Positions 12,111 through 22,929 of a DNA stretch of 64,000 bases are shown here, in pieces (within the stretch, counting starts at the first letter, position 1; every line of letters starts with the position of its first letter). Made by a program: the position numbers and the translations under genes. The notes beneath the pieces are model-generated. The model did no database searches. It was not told the DNA's origin and saw only the letters and a program-made list of their open reading frames with translations. Origin of the DNA: Liriodendron chinense (lineage: Eukaryota > Streptophyta > Magnoliopsida > Magnoliales > Magnoliaceae); assembly GCA_003013855.2 (NCBI GenBank), contig ML058408.1, positions 5,829,001 to 5,893,000 on the forward strand, written 5' to 3'.

Positions 12111-12328
12111 CGCATACTGCTCCATAAATTTTATTCTTTTTTCGAACTTTTCCCTGTAAAAAGGCAATGAAACTCTCTCTTGCTCCCATACTTCATTCTA
12201 AAGCCCAAACTCTTAATCTCTTTCATAAATAATCTCTCTTAGGCCTTAGCTTCACTCAACATTAAAGATCAAGAAGCAACACTACTATTCCTTTCTCTCA
12301 TCTCTTTTCTAATCCATAATATCCATTC

Positions 12329-12868
12329 CAGAGTTTTAAATAGCTACGCTACGTAGTGTGTAGCTTACACTACGTAGCGTAGCTTAGCCTAAACGCTATG
12401 TAGCTCATGAAAATAGCTTTAATTGCGTGTAGCCTACGCTACATGATTAATTTGACTACGCTACATGCTTCATAGACTACGCTACACGCTACATAGCTCA
12501 TATTACAAATCATTTTTCACTATAACATTAAAATCAATAATGTTTTTAATGATTTGTTTCATTTTCTATTTCAATGAAAATTCGCTAGTCTTTTCAATGC
12601 TTTTAGTAAAATAATATAAGAGATAGTTTTAAATCAGTTTTGTTGCTCTTTCTTCACTTTTATACTTAATCATTATCCCTTGCTATTACTTTAGGTTGCC
12701 CCAAATATCATGAATTTTGTTAAATTTTATTATTAATCATCTAATTTGGTGCAACCTTGATTAAAAACCTAAGTAGTGTGTAGCTTACGCCACACGCTAT
12801 GTAGCTTACGCCTCACGCTTCAAAGGGGTGAAGGCTACGCTACACGCTATTTGCTATTTAAAACACTA
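12329..12868. mobile_element. hAT-type MITE, copy A
   Basis: A 540-base element begins CAGAGTTTTAAATAGC and ends GCTATTTAAAACACTA, so its ends are inverted repeats of CAGTGTTTTAAATAGC. It is flanked by a perfect 8-base duplication ATCCATTC at 12321-12328 and 12869-12876, the length used by hAT transposases. Both ends are filled with short palindromic words (CTACGTAG, TAGCGTAG, GCTACACG). No coding frame is present; it would be moved by a hAT transposase in trans. Copy B lies at 24138-24689. Confidence 0.9.
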
Positions 12869-13417
12869 ATCCATTCTCCTATTTCTCTTAGTCATTACTT
12901 GTTCATATACCCTAATCTCTTATTATTCTTCTTTTTTTTTCAATTTCTAACTTGTGTAGTTGTTGTGTTGATCTATTCACAAGTCACAACTCAAGAGTCA
13001 AGACTAGAGAGTAGAGACTAGTCAAGTCAAGAGACTCATGACTCAAGCTTGTAGAAAGAATTGTAGTTTATTTCACTTTCAAATTTCAAGTTTATTTCAA
13101 GTTTGTATTGTAATTTGTAAATTGTAATTTCTAGTTAGTAGTTACTGGTTACTAGTTAGTACTTAGTTTAGTAGTTTGGGTTTTTACTTTCTAGTTTCTA
13201 TTTTCTACTTCTAGTTTATTTTTAGTTTCTATTCTAGACTTCTAGTAAAATGGATATTATTGAATCAAGATTCAAGATTCAAGAAACAAGAATCAAAAAT
13301 ACAATATTCAAGAGTCTACATTCAAGGAATCAAGAATCAAGAGTTTCAAGTTTCACCATCCATCCAAGTTCAAGCGGGGAGAGGTTTTCAACTTTCAAGA
13401 ATCAAGATTCAAGAGTA

Positions 13418-13420
<3 letters not shown>

Positions 13421-13459
<39 letters not shown>

Positions 13460-13475
13460 ATTGTAACTCCACAAC

Positions 13476-13525
<50 letters not shown>

Positions 13526-13546
13526 ATTGTAACTCCACAACCAACC
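13421..13546 (+). repeat. Two (CT)n microsatellites in a short tandem duplication
   Basis: TC runs at 13421-13456 and 13479-13524 are each followed by ACAATTGTAACTCCACAACC, so a unit of microsatellite plus unique tail is duplicated. They lie in the leader region of the hAT element. Similar TC runs occur in the second hAT remnant (61086-61138 and 61718-61751). Confidence 0.9.
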
Positions 13547-13743
13547 ATACTAGTGACTCCTCTCTCTCTCTTTTGTATTTACTAAATTACTACTTAGTAC
13601 TTGCCACTAATATTTACTAGTACTAATTACATAATTATATACTTTAGTACTTAGTACTTAGACTATTAAGTTTAATAGACTCTAATACACACTCATAGTC
13701 TCATACACACACTATAGGATCAACCACACTACACAGTGTCATC

Positions 13744-16400
13744 ATGTCTTCTTCCCAATCTTATTCTTTAAGGCCAAAGTCAAATGACCCCGATTGAAAG
13801 TACTGGCACTATCGAAGTGCCGGTGAAAAGCAACATGTAGTGTGTGACCTATGCGGATTTGTAAGTTCCAGTGGTATTGGCCGGCATAATCAACACCTTC
13901 TGCACGCATTGGGAGTAAATGCAAGAGCATGTCCCAATGTTACTCCAGAAATCCGAAGAGAAATCATGGAGTACATGGACAAGCATGCTAAAAAAGACAT
14001 GACACGGCGGCCATACAAGAAGAATTTATGGAGGGAGAAGCATATGAGGACATCAATGTTGTAGATTTGGATGACGCTGACACGCCACAATCCATGGGGC
14101 GATCTTGACCGGCCGCTAAAAGAGCCCGTGGGCATGGGCCTATGAATAGGTGGTGTAGACCACATCCGGAAAATGTGGTTGACCAAAGGGGTAAGGGACC
14201 CGCCCAAACCACTTTAGAAAACCAATATAAGAAAAATGATAGAAAAACCATAATTCAATACATTGCGAAGTGGTTGTACCAAGCTGGTGTAGCTTTTAAC
14301 ACCATGAAAATGAAGAGTTTTAAGGTTATCGTTGAAGCTATTGGTCAATTTGGACCTGGCTTGAAACCCCCTTCCTATCGTGAAGTGAGGGAGAGTTGCC
14401 TAACAAAGAGGTGGAGTTTACTAGAAGCTTTATCTCTGAATATAAAGAAAGTTGGAAAATATATGGTTGTTCGTTAATGGCCGATGGATGAACCGATAGA
14501 TCCAGTCGGACATTGATAAACTTTCTTGTAAATTGTCCAGCTGGGACAATGTTTTTAAAGTCCGTGGATGCATTGGCCCATTCCCACATGGCCAATTATT
14601 TATTTAATTTATTAGATAGTGTAGTTGAAGAGGTAGGAGAGGAATATGTTGTCCAAGTGGTCACGAACAACGTAACTAATTATGCAGTTGTCGGTCGCCA
14701 ACTTATGGAGGAGACGACGTTTATTTTGGACACCATGCGCGGCACATTGTGTCGATTTAATGTTAGAAGATATAGGTAAGTTATATCTTAAAGTAATTGT
14801 TAAGGCTAGGAGAATCGTGGTTTTTATGTACAAGCATGCCCTTCTTCTCAATCATATGAGAAACCACAATAGGTGCAACTTGCTTCGTCCAGTCGTGACC
14901 CGATTAGCAACAGCTTTCTTAACACTACAAAGGTTACATTCAAAAAAAGTTGAACTTAGGTCTTTTGTGGTGTCGGCTGATTAGAATAATGGACCATGGT
15001 CAAAGAAGGCTGAAGGAAAGTTAGAAGAGCAAACCATTCTTTCCGCTCAATTTTGGGCTCAAGTGTTAAAGGCCTTAAAATCATCGGAACCGTTAGTAAG
15101 TGTGTTGCGATTGGTGGACAGTGATAAAAAGCCACCCATGGGCTATATCTATGATGTAATGGAGGGGACTGGAAAGAAAATTATGGAACACTTGAACTAT
15201 AAATAACATGATTATCAGCCCATCCTAGATATTATAGATGCTAGGTGGGCCAGCCAAATGTCATCCCTTTGTATTTGCCTGCCTACATCCTTAATCCGGT
15301 CATATTCTTTACATCCACAGATTGGACTATGGCAACCGCGTTTCACATGATCAGATTTCTAGACACTTTAGAAAGAATGGTTCCAAACAAAGATGAACAG
15401 GATAAAGTTTCTTGGGAGCTTGACTTCTACCTGAGAAGTGCAGGGATTTAGTCAAAAAAGATTTTTGCCAGGCATAGAAGTATGAAATTGCCAAGTATGC
15501 ATGCAATTATTGATTCTTCTATGAAGTTAATAAGTTATACAATGAAGTCTAACTGTCTAAGTGAGAAAGTGTCCAACTTAAACTTATTTGCAAATTGTAT
15601 AGCTGACTGGTGGTCTATGTATGGAGTTGACCCAACTAGGAGGGATCCGATACTACAGAAGCTGGCCATGAGAATTCTTGGCCTTACATGTTCTTCGAGC
15701 GGTTGCGAGTGCAATTGGAGTACATTCGAGTTGGTAAGTTTTACAAGTTTACAAATTAAAGTTCTATAATTAACTATTTAACTTCTAGTTTCATATTTCA
15801 ATGCAAAATTGCTAATTACATATTCTAAATGTTAATGGCATTGCAGATTCACAAGAAAAAAAGAAATTGCCTCAAACAAGAAAATCAACGAACTGGTCTT
15901 CATCCAATATAACCAGAAGCTGCAAAAAAGATTCTAGGCCAGGCGAGAAAAGCCTGAATTCTATGATCCTATCAACTTAGATGATTTGGAAGCAGATAGT
16001 GAGTGGCTTGTGGAGACAGATGATCCAGCCTTTGCCAACGAGTCCCTTACATGGGCCCAAATCGAAGACGCCGCTTATGGATCGGCACCTGGCAAAGTTT
16101 CTCAATCTCAACGACGGAGAAGAGGAGTTGGAAGGGTGAGCAGTAGCATGAGGCCTAGCAGAAGCAATCAACAAGAAGACGATGATATTGAGATTGAGGA
16201 AGTAGAAGAAGACGATGCTCGGCCATTAGACAATTTAGACATGGATGAGCAACTTATGCGACATATGATGAAGAAACGGAAGATGATAAAGTGTATGTTG
16301 AAGAAGGAGATGACTCTGATGATGATGATGACGATGGTGATGGCGGTGATGTGTCACAATGGGAGAGGGAACAATGTATATAAAGACTATAGTTATTAGT
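13744..16400 (+). pseudogene. hAT transposase, broken by stops and shifts
   Basis: The start reads MSSSQSYSLRPKSNDPD followed by a stop in place of the expected Trp. A BED-type zinc finger follows (VVCDLCGFVSSSGIGRHNQH, about 13835-13900). Then come a DUF659-like segment (14230-14780) with GPGLKPPSYREVR and DALAHSHMANY, the motif TPCAAHCVDLMLEDIGK (about 14720-14780), a segment like ILDIIDARW (15225-15250), and the C-terminal dimerisation region with WWSMYGVDP and LQKLAMRILGLTCSSSGCE (15605-15720). An acidic tail to 16399 contains Asp/Glu runs. Several stops and frame changes separate these, so no active enzyme is made. hAT transposases cut and paste DNA elements carrying short inverted repeats. 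Confidence 0.85.
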
Positions 16401-16734
16401 TAGTCTAGATTATTAGTTTGTACTTTGTAGATTTTATTTATCAATAAAAGTATTAAGATTATTAGTTTGTACTTTTCATTAATAACTTGTTGAGTTGTGA
16501 CTTCTTGTTAAATGTTAATTTTTTGTTATTAATATACTTACTAATATTCACAAATCACAAATTAGTTTGAAAATTAATAGGAGTAATTAAGTCTTTATAG
16601 GAAAAAAAAACTGATTTTTCCAATTTTTCTCCAATTTTTTTATTTTTTTCTTTTTTATGATTTTTTAAAAAATTAAAAAAAAAAAAAAAACAAACAAACA
16701 ATGTGCGATCGCATATGATCGCATATGTGAATTG

Positions 16735-16870
16735 ACAATATGGGGCCAATGCATTATATTCTACTTCTGCACTACCCGTTTCCATAACATGTTGCTTCTT
16801 ACTTTCCAAGAAACAAAATTACCTCCCACAAAACTACAATAGCTAAATGTAGATCTCATTTTATTGGAGG
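16735..16870 (-). pseudogene. Copia RNase H fragment
   Basis: On the minus strand the sequence reads CSFVGGNFVSW, then, after a small frame change, SKKQHVMETGSAEVEYNALA. This is the RNase H end of copia pol (compare SKKQ...AEAEYRA). The hAT element ends just beside it, so it may have inserted into an older copia remnant whose other half I could not find. Only about 45 residues remain. Confidence 0.6.
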
Positions 16871-17034
16871 ATTGGAGTGAAAAGTTCCCCTCAGTGTACC
16901 ATACTGCGTGTTTGTGTATCATGTTACTTAGTGTGTCTTAGGACTACACCATACAAAGAGTCTTGTATTTAAGAAGGTAGCCATCATTTTCATCTTTTGT
17001 CATAAATTTCTATTATAAGAAGGAACAAATCCCC
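16871..17034. other. Short stretch without recognised features
   Basis: There is no gene, repeat pair or splice-bounded frame that I recognise between the copia RNase H fragment and the poly-T start of the next LINE. Confidence 0.4.
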
Positions 17035-17790
17035 CTTTTTTTCTTTTTTGAAGATTGCAAAAATTTATTAAAACGCCAAGAGGCTAGAAATGCAAAACGA
17101 AGACAAAAAAAAAGAAAAAGAAAAAAGAAAAAAGAAAAAAGAAAGAGAGAGAATAACAAAAAGAAACAAACATAGCAAAAGAAACAACAAAAAGGAAAAA
17201 GAAAGACCAAACACAAAACTAAAACAAAAACCTAGCTCAACTATACTACTTGAGAATGGGCAAAACCCAGAAAGACCAACACTAGTAGGGAAGGGCAGAA
17301 GAATCCAAGGCTAGGAGGCAAGACAACCAATCAACGACATCACGAGAGATCAAAGCCAGCACCCTGGAAAAAGGGAGGGGGGCAGCTCTGAAAAGTATGG
17401 CCATTATGCTCTCCAAATCACCTAGAAGACAATCAAGCTGAGCATGTGCCAAGAAGCCTTAGAGATAGCATCCCCATGCCAAAGAAAGAGGAGATCATAA
17501 GATTCTCGAGGCATCACCTAGGAGATGTGCAACCAGTTGAAGATAACAGAACAAATCCCACTGGCACATGAACAGTGAATGAAAAGATGGGTAACAGATC
17601 CTGCATCCTTATAGCATCGAGAACAAATGTTTGACAACCGGGGGGAGGCTTAAGAGCTTGAACAAATTGTAGACAGTGCACTTCCCAGAAGGAGACAGGG
17701 ACCAGGAGATCGAGTTAGCCAAATCCTGATAAGGACGAATGTTCTACCGTAGCTTCAACTCCAGCTCCGAACCTCCTGGGGGGGGGACCC
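17035..17790 (-). pseudogene. 3' end of an L1 LINE ORF2
   Basis: A T-rich start (17035-17049) is the poly(A) tail of a minus-strand LINE. Reading the minus strand gives ICSRCYKDAGSVTHLFIHC followed by ISWVMPRESYDLLFLWHG and FWVIWR, the zinc-binding (zf-RVT) region and C-terminal tail of plant L1 ORF2. A purine tract (17096-17210) is the pyrimidine-rich 3' untranslated part seen from the other strand. RT itself is absent, so the copy is 5' truncated or cut off. Confidence 0.75.
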
Positions 17791-17944
17791 GATCCCTGGA
17801 CCCATCAAGTGGTAAGTATTCAAGGCTAAACGCCCCATTTTTCCATAATGGACTAATTCACCCCCACACCGCATAACATAAGTGACTATTTCCTTTACTT
17901 GATGACCTTTACAATCATAACAAAACTATTTTTTTATACCATGC
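17791..17944. other. Unassigned spacer
   Basis: Nothing recognisable lies here apart from a G run near 17780-17787. Confidence 0.3.
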
Positions 17945-18064
17945 CGTGAAGGGTGGGGAGCAAATCTAGCAATTTCTCGATTAAGTCCTACAGATTCATC
18001 TCTTCGACGCCTTCTAGTGTGTATCCGAATCACCCCTTTCATCATTGGTTCTACGGAGCCGCCC

Positions 18065-18116
<52 letters not shown>

Positions 18117-18482
18117 GACCAGAGTCTGGAATTTCTTCCTCTCTCGCTTGGGCATGAATTGGGTGATGCGTAAGTCAATGGATAAGCTTCTTTGTGTTTA
18201 GCATGGTGGGGGTGGTGGGAAGGTGCAGAAAGTTATACGACAACTCCTGGTTATGGCAATATTGTGGGTCATTTTGGGTTCCAGAAATAGTCAATGTTTC
18301 TGCAATATCTTAGAAGGGGAGAACATAGTTATCTCCAAGATTATTAGGCTAGTGTCTGAGTGGGCGGTGTTTGCTAAGGTGGCTCCAGCTACCTTGCCTT
18401 TTTTCTTTGGACTTGTATTCTTTTCGCTTCGGCGTTTTCTAATAAAATTATTGTTCTCTCTCTCAAAAAAAAAAAAAAAAAA
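17945..18482 (+). pseudogene. 5'-truncated L1 LINE 3' end with poly(A)
   Basis: The + strand reads GSKSSNFSIKSYRF, then KTRVWNFFLSRLGMNWVMR and AILWVILGSRNSQCF. This is the C-terminal part of L1 ORF2 (zf-RVT region and the conserved WVIWxxRN box). An 18-base A run ends it at 18465-18482. A 48-base C run interrupts the zf-RVT region at 18067-18114. It is a typical target-primed insertion of a truncated LINE, placed in front of LINE ORF1 sequence. Confidence 0.78.
18067..18114. repeat. 48-base C homopolymer
   Basis: An uninterrupted run of 48 C lies inside the LINE ORF2 remnant. Plant genomes rarely hold such long C runs. The length is probably unreliable, or the run is an assembly artefact. 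Confidence 0.95.
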
Positions 18483-20090
18483 TGAAGTACACCAAAATTC
18501 CAAGTGCTATTGTTCTCTTTTAGAAGGGGATTTCTATCTTCGTTCCCTATCTCAGAGACATGTCTGGGTTTTCTTCCGTCCTCTATCTGATATGAATAGT
18601 ATTGTCTCCATCAGATCCTTGCATAAGGTCGGCCTGGTGGAGGATTTGTGTTCTTGGGAGAATTGGTCTACCTTTGGTTATAGAGACGTTTGGTTTTATT
18701 TTTATGGCATTCCATTGGAATTCTGGTTTAAAGAATTTTTTCTTTCTTTAGGTTCTTGTGTAAGAGAGGTTCTGCAGATTTATCAAGCCACAGGCAGTTG
18801 GGAGGATCTCAGCCATGCCAGGATGCTGATCAGAGTCGGAAATTCCTCGGAGGTTCCTTCTTCAGTAAGAGTTCTAGTTGGGCAGTCGTCGGTGGAGATC
18901 CAGATCCAGAGAGAGCCTTTTGTCGATAACCTTTCAATCCTTCCGCCCCCTCCAGGTCCATTCGCCAACTCCACTATTGATGAAGGACCACCTATTGAGG
19001 TGCATCGCAATCCACAAAGCAGGTCGGTTCCCTCCTTTGTTGTGAGGCCCCCACCATGCAAAGAGACTCATGTCGCTTCCACCTCAATAGCGAGACGTGG
19101 TGATGGTATAGGCATCAGACCTAGCCTAAATATATGGCCTTCCAATATTTTCCACGAGATGGGATTATTTAGCGTGCGAGTCCCTGCCTTCTCGCGAGTT
19201 ATCGGGTTCTATGGTCGATTTTATCATGCCACAAGTCAGAGATTTTCAAAGATCTTCGCTACTGGCCTCGAATGCTACGAAGGGCAATGGGAAGTGGGAT
19301 GATGACACGTGCCCCCTGCACAGGCGTGAAATCGAACGGGACCAATTTGTGCTCCTACGATATCGGCCATCTGTACCCAGCTTCTTGCATCAAAGTCGAA
19401 GGGGAAAGACTTGTCGAGTTGCCTTTAGTAGCTTGATTTAAGAGAAGAGCTTTCGAGATAGTGTCGCACGTGACGACCTTGTTAATATGTGCGAGGGGGA
19501 TAAGGACCTGCACATTAGTCTCACCCACCTCATTTGAAGGATTTACACGTCTCCCCCTTAAACACACACGAATTGCCTGTCAAGATAGGCTTCAATCTTG
19601 CGCCCACAGTAGAAACTCATGCTTCGTTCAATCGATGGTTTGTGACTGTCGTGGGAATGTCTAAGGCTTGGGCAACTTCGGGCTCAGGTTCGGGTTGATA
19701 CGAGCGTTCAGAGAGGGCACACGTGTCCACATCTAGCCGTGTAGTCTGCCCAGTGTCTTCATCCCCTTGGTTCCGTGTTTGCTCCTCTGTTGACCTAACA
19801 AAAGAGAGCTTTGGGCACGAGTGTGAATCCTCTAGTGCTCCCGCAACGCACGAAACTACACGTGTCCCACAAACAACGGTTGAGGCTTCACCTACCTCTT
19901 TCTCTCCAACCGCAAGTCTCCACGTTGCTTCTTCCAAGCTCGATGTATCTAAGGAGCACATTTTCGGTGCTCTTTCCTCCTCTGCAATTGCGCAACATGG
20001 TTGTCAACCCATTGCGACAAATCTCTCAGCCTCCATAGAGAGAATCTTAAGGAGCTGAAGAGGAGAAGATTTCCCATCCCAAACCCCTGC
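18483..20090 (+). pseudogene. L1 LINE ORF1, partial
   Basis: From 18483 the frame is open to 19302 and reads HVWVFFRPLSDMNS, WSTFGYRDVWFYFYGIPLEFW and LSHARMLIRVGNSSEVPSSV. This is the DUF4283-like RNA-binding ORF1 protein of plant LINEs, which coats element RNA. A Pro/Ser-rich C-terminal segment follows. The N-terminus is missing because the truncated LINE at 17945-18482 was inserted in front. One 359-codon frame (18223-19302) crosses the poly(A) as a run of Lys and fuses the two. Between 19303 and 20090 the sequence stays codon-like (Ser/Thr-rich) but is interrupted. Confidence 0.72.
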
Positions 20091-20526
20091 TGATGTAAGC
20101 GGTACGGCCGCTAACGTCAGTCATACAGCAACCATACGGTTGAGTTGGGTTAAATCCCATACCCCTAGGTGCAGCCAAATGAGAGGAGCTTAATGGTGAT
20201 TTTTCCTCAATTTTTTTAGATCATTTGATATTTTTCCTGCATTTTCTAAGTTTTTTCTAGAAACCGACCACCTATCGTCCATTCTTCAGATTTCTTCTTA
20301 CTCAAGTGTTTTTAATGTGCAAAACATATATTGTTTGGACCGTTTTTGGATGATCTACACATCGGAAGTGATTTCGGGCATATATGACGCATATACATGA
20401 TGGTTTGGTAAAAAATAGGGGCTAGTTGTACTGTTTTTCCCTTTTTCTGTTCAGTGTATAATCTTGCGACCGTCTTATGATTTGTACCTCTTATTAGTGT
20501 TGTTTTATCCGTGATTTCATATATCT
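20091..20526 (+). other. Leader-like sequence before copia gag; no 5' LTR found
   Basis: An AT-rich stretch without coding frames ends directly before the gag ATG at 20527. I find no copy of the LTR that begins at 25326 and no TGGTATCAGAGC primer site, so the 5' LTR of the following copia element is missing. Confidence 0.5.
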
Positions 20527-21400
20527 ATGGATCCCAAAACTATTGGACATCATTCTGAGGGACCTCTCTTCATTACTTCCACCAAATTCAATGGGAGTAA
20601 CTTTCTTTTATGGTCCCGGACTGTCCGAATGTATGTTGTTGGGAAGGAAAAGCTTGAATTTCTCACTGGCACTTCCAAAAGACCTTCCACTTCACCATCT
20701 GTTGATTCTACAAAGATAGATGCGTGGGATTCTTCAAATGCTGTCGTGATGGGATGGATTCTCAATTCTATGGAGCCTAATATTGCTTCTGCTTACTTCT
20801 TTTACGAGACTGCACCTGATCTGTGAAAGTCTCTAAATGATACTTATCGGACTGTTTCCAATAAGCCCCGCATCTTCCAGTTGACTACAGAACTTTACTC
20901 TCTCACTCGGGAGAATATGTATGTTACTAAGTATTTTGGGACCTTGAAAGGCCGTTGGGAGGAGTTTAGCCACCTACAGCCATTGAGTGAACTACCAGAC
21001 AGTCGTAGTGAAGAAATCATGAAGACAAGGGAAGATGAAGCCAAAACTTATAAGTTCTTCGCAGGCCTAAGCAGTGAGTATGAGGCACTGCACACTCATT
21101 TGGTTGCTACACATCCATTTCCTTCACCCCAGACAACCTATTCCATCATTCATACTAAGGAGGCACGCAGACGGGCGATGACAGCATCAATTCTCACCCA
21201 AGAGAGGACTGCCTTTACATCTACCACTATTCCATCTGAGAGTCACAATGGTGGCTTGGACACTCGAGGGGCCTTCAACAGAGGACGTGGTCGTGGCCAC
21301 GGGAGATTTATGTGCACTTATTGCAATCGCTCTGGACACACTCGGGACGTGTTTTAAATTACATGGTCGCCCTGCTACTCATGTTACGACTTCTGATAAA
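20527..21400 (+). pseudogene. Copia gag
   Basis: ATG at 20527 opens MDPKTIGHHSEGPLF, then FNGSNFLLWSRTVRMYV, the N-terminal box of copia gag. A stop at 20824 interrupts it. The frame resumes with LTTELYSLTRENMYVTKYF and KFFAGLSSEYEALH, the UBN2-type gag core. The zinc knuckle CTYCNRSGHTRD ends in a one-base shift at about 21345; the last Cys (TCFKLHGRP) is found in the other frame. Gag would form the particle that carries element RNA. Confidence 0.85.
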
Positions 21401-22600
21401 GTTAGAGCCACATATGATACTCTCGGTGGCCTTTCTCTTTATCCATCTCCTTCTTCAGATCAGATAAATACTGTAACCATGACTCGGGCCGAAGTTCTTG
21501 ATCTTCATCGACTCCAAACTCTTCAAGCCCAATCCGCACCTTCTGCCTCACAGCCTTCTGCCTCCTCCTTCATTGTGACCACGGGTACTGCATTTCATGC
21601 CTCTTCATCTCCTGTGACCTGGATTGTTGATTCGGGAGCCTCAGATCATATGACCGGTGAGCATAATTGTCTTATCCCTTCCAATTCTGCTGATTGCCAT
21701 CGTCTAGTTCGTCTTGTTGACAGAACCTCCACACCAGTGGAATATATTGGTTCTGTCTCTTTTTCTCCTTCTCTCACCTTATCCAATGTCCTATATGTTC
21801 CTAAATTTAGTGCACATTTAATCTCTGTTGGTATTCTCACCAAAGCCTAAAACTGCTGTGTGATTTTCTTTCCATCTTATTGTCTCTTTTAGGACTTGAG
21901 TACGAGGAGGACTATTAGTGTGGGTTATGAGTGTGGTGGTCTCTACTTTTTGCGTCAGGGGGAGCTTTCTACTAATAATGTTTCTGCTCCATCTTCTTTG
22001 TTTGTCTCTACTTCTAGTACTTTAGAATCTCGAAACGCGTCTGCTGCATTGTGGCATGCACGTCTCGGTCATGTGTCTTTTCGGACTTTACATTTTTTAG
22101 TTCCTACATTTAATAAGTTAGATGATGTGTCTCTTCGATGTGAAGCATGTCAGTTTAGTAAACATGTTTGAACTACTTTTCCTGTTGTTGCACAACATGC
22201 TAATAAAATGTTTGCTTTAATACATTATGATGTTTGGGGTCCTAGTCCAGTTATGTCTCTTGATGGCTTTTCTTATTTGTTACCTTTATTGATGATTTTT
22301 CCCGTGTTACTTGGATATATTTGATGTAGAGGCGTGATGAACTTCCACACTTGTTTCGATCATTCCATTAAATGATCAAAACACGATATGATTGTAATAT
22401 TGAAACAATTCATTCTAATAATGGGGGTGAGTATGTATCAAAAAGTTTTACCTCTTATGTTCAAGAACATGGCATACTTCATCAGTTCACTTGTGCTTAC
22501 ATACCCCAACAAAATGGGGTGGCTAAGCGCAAGAATCACCATCTTCTTGAGGTGACTCACTCACTTTTGATTGGTATGAAGGTTCCTAAGTCATACTAGT
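21401..22600 (+). pseudogene. Copia protease and integrase remnant
   Basis: An aspartic protease motif WIVDSGASDHMTG is intact at 21620-21658. After a stop the integrase zinc-binding part reads LWHARLGHVS and CEACQFSK (22051-22160). In the core, DVWGPSPV (22220) is present. The second catalytic Asp is changed (SNNGGEY instead of SDNGGEY, about 22415) and the third catalytic residue is Lys instead of Glu (NGVAKRKN, about 22515). So the integrase lost its acid triad as well as its frame. Confidence 0.83.
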
Positions 22601-22929
22601 CTGTTGTTCTTTTGACATCATGCTACTTAATCAATCATATGCTTTCACATGTTTTAAATGGTAAAACTTTGTTTCATAACCTCAAACTCGATTGTCCTCT
22701 CTTTCTTATTCCTCCTAAGGTTTTTAGTTGTGTTTGTTTTGTTCACTCACTAGGCTCAAAGAGAGACAAGTTTGATAACTGATCAATCAAGTGTGTATTT
22801 TTTGCTTACTCTTCAGAACAAAGGCTATAGGTGTTATGATCCATGTTCTCAAAAATTTTATGTTTCCATGGATGCCACCTTTTTTTAAGAACGTCCCTTC
22901 TTCTCTGTATCTAATTCCGTAGATGTTGC

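Larger units (their letters stand above)
12877..16730 (+). mobile_element. Decayed hAT transposon with BED-finger transposase (limits uncertain)
   Basis: The transposase remnant at 13744-15760 defines the element. A leader-like stretch rich in repeated AAGAATCAAGA words and (CT)n runs precedes it. The left part probably begins before the MITE, since 12110-12250 (GTAAAAAGGCA and following) resembles 60735-60830 of a second hAT remnant. Near the right end, GTGCGATCGCATATGATCGCATATG (16702-16726) has the same GCATATGCGA-type words as 60590-60720. I could not place terminal inverted repeats or an 8-base duplication with confidence. Confidence 0.6.

Noticed and set aside
19617..19961. Minus-strand 114-codon frame
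   Set aside because: The + strand LINE ORF1 continues through this region; the minus frame has no known domain.
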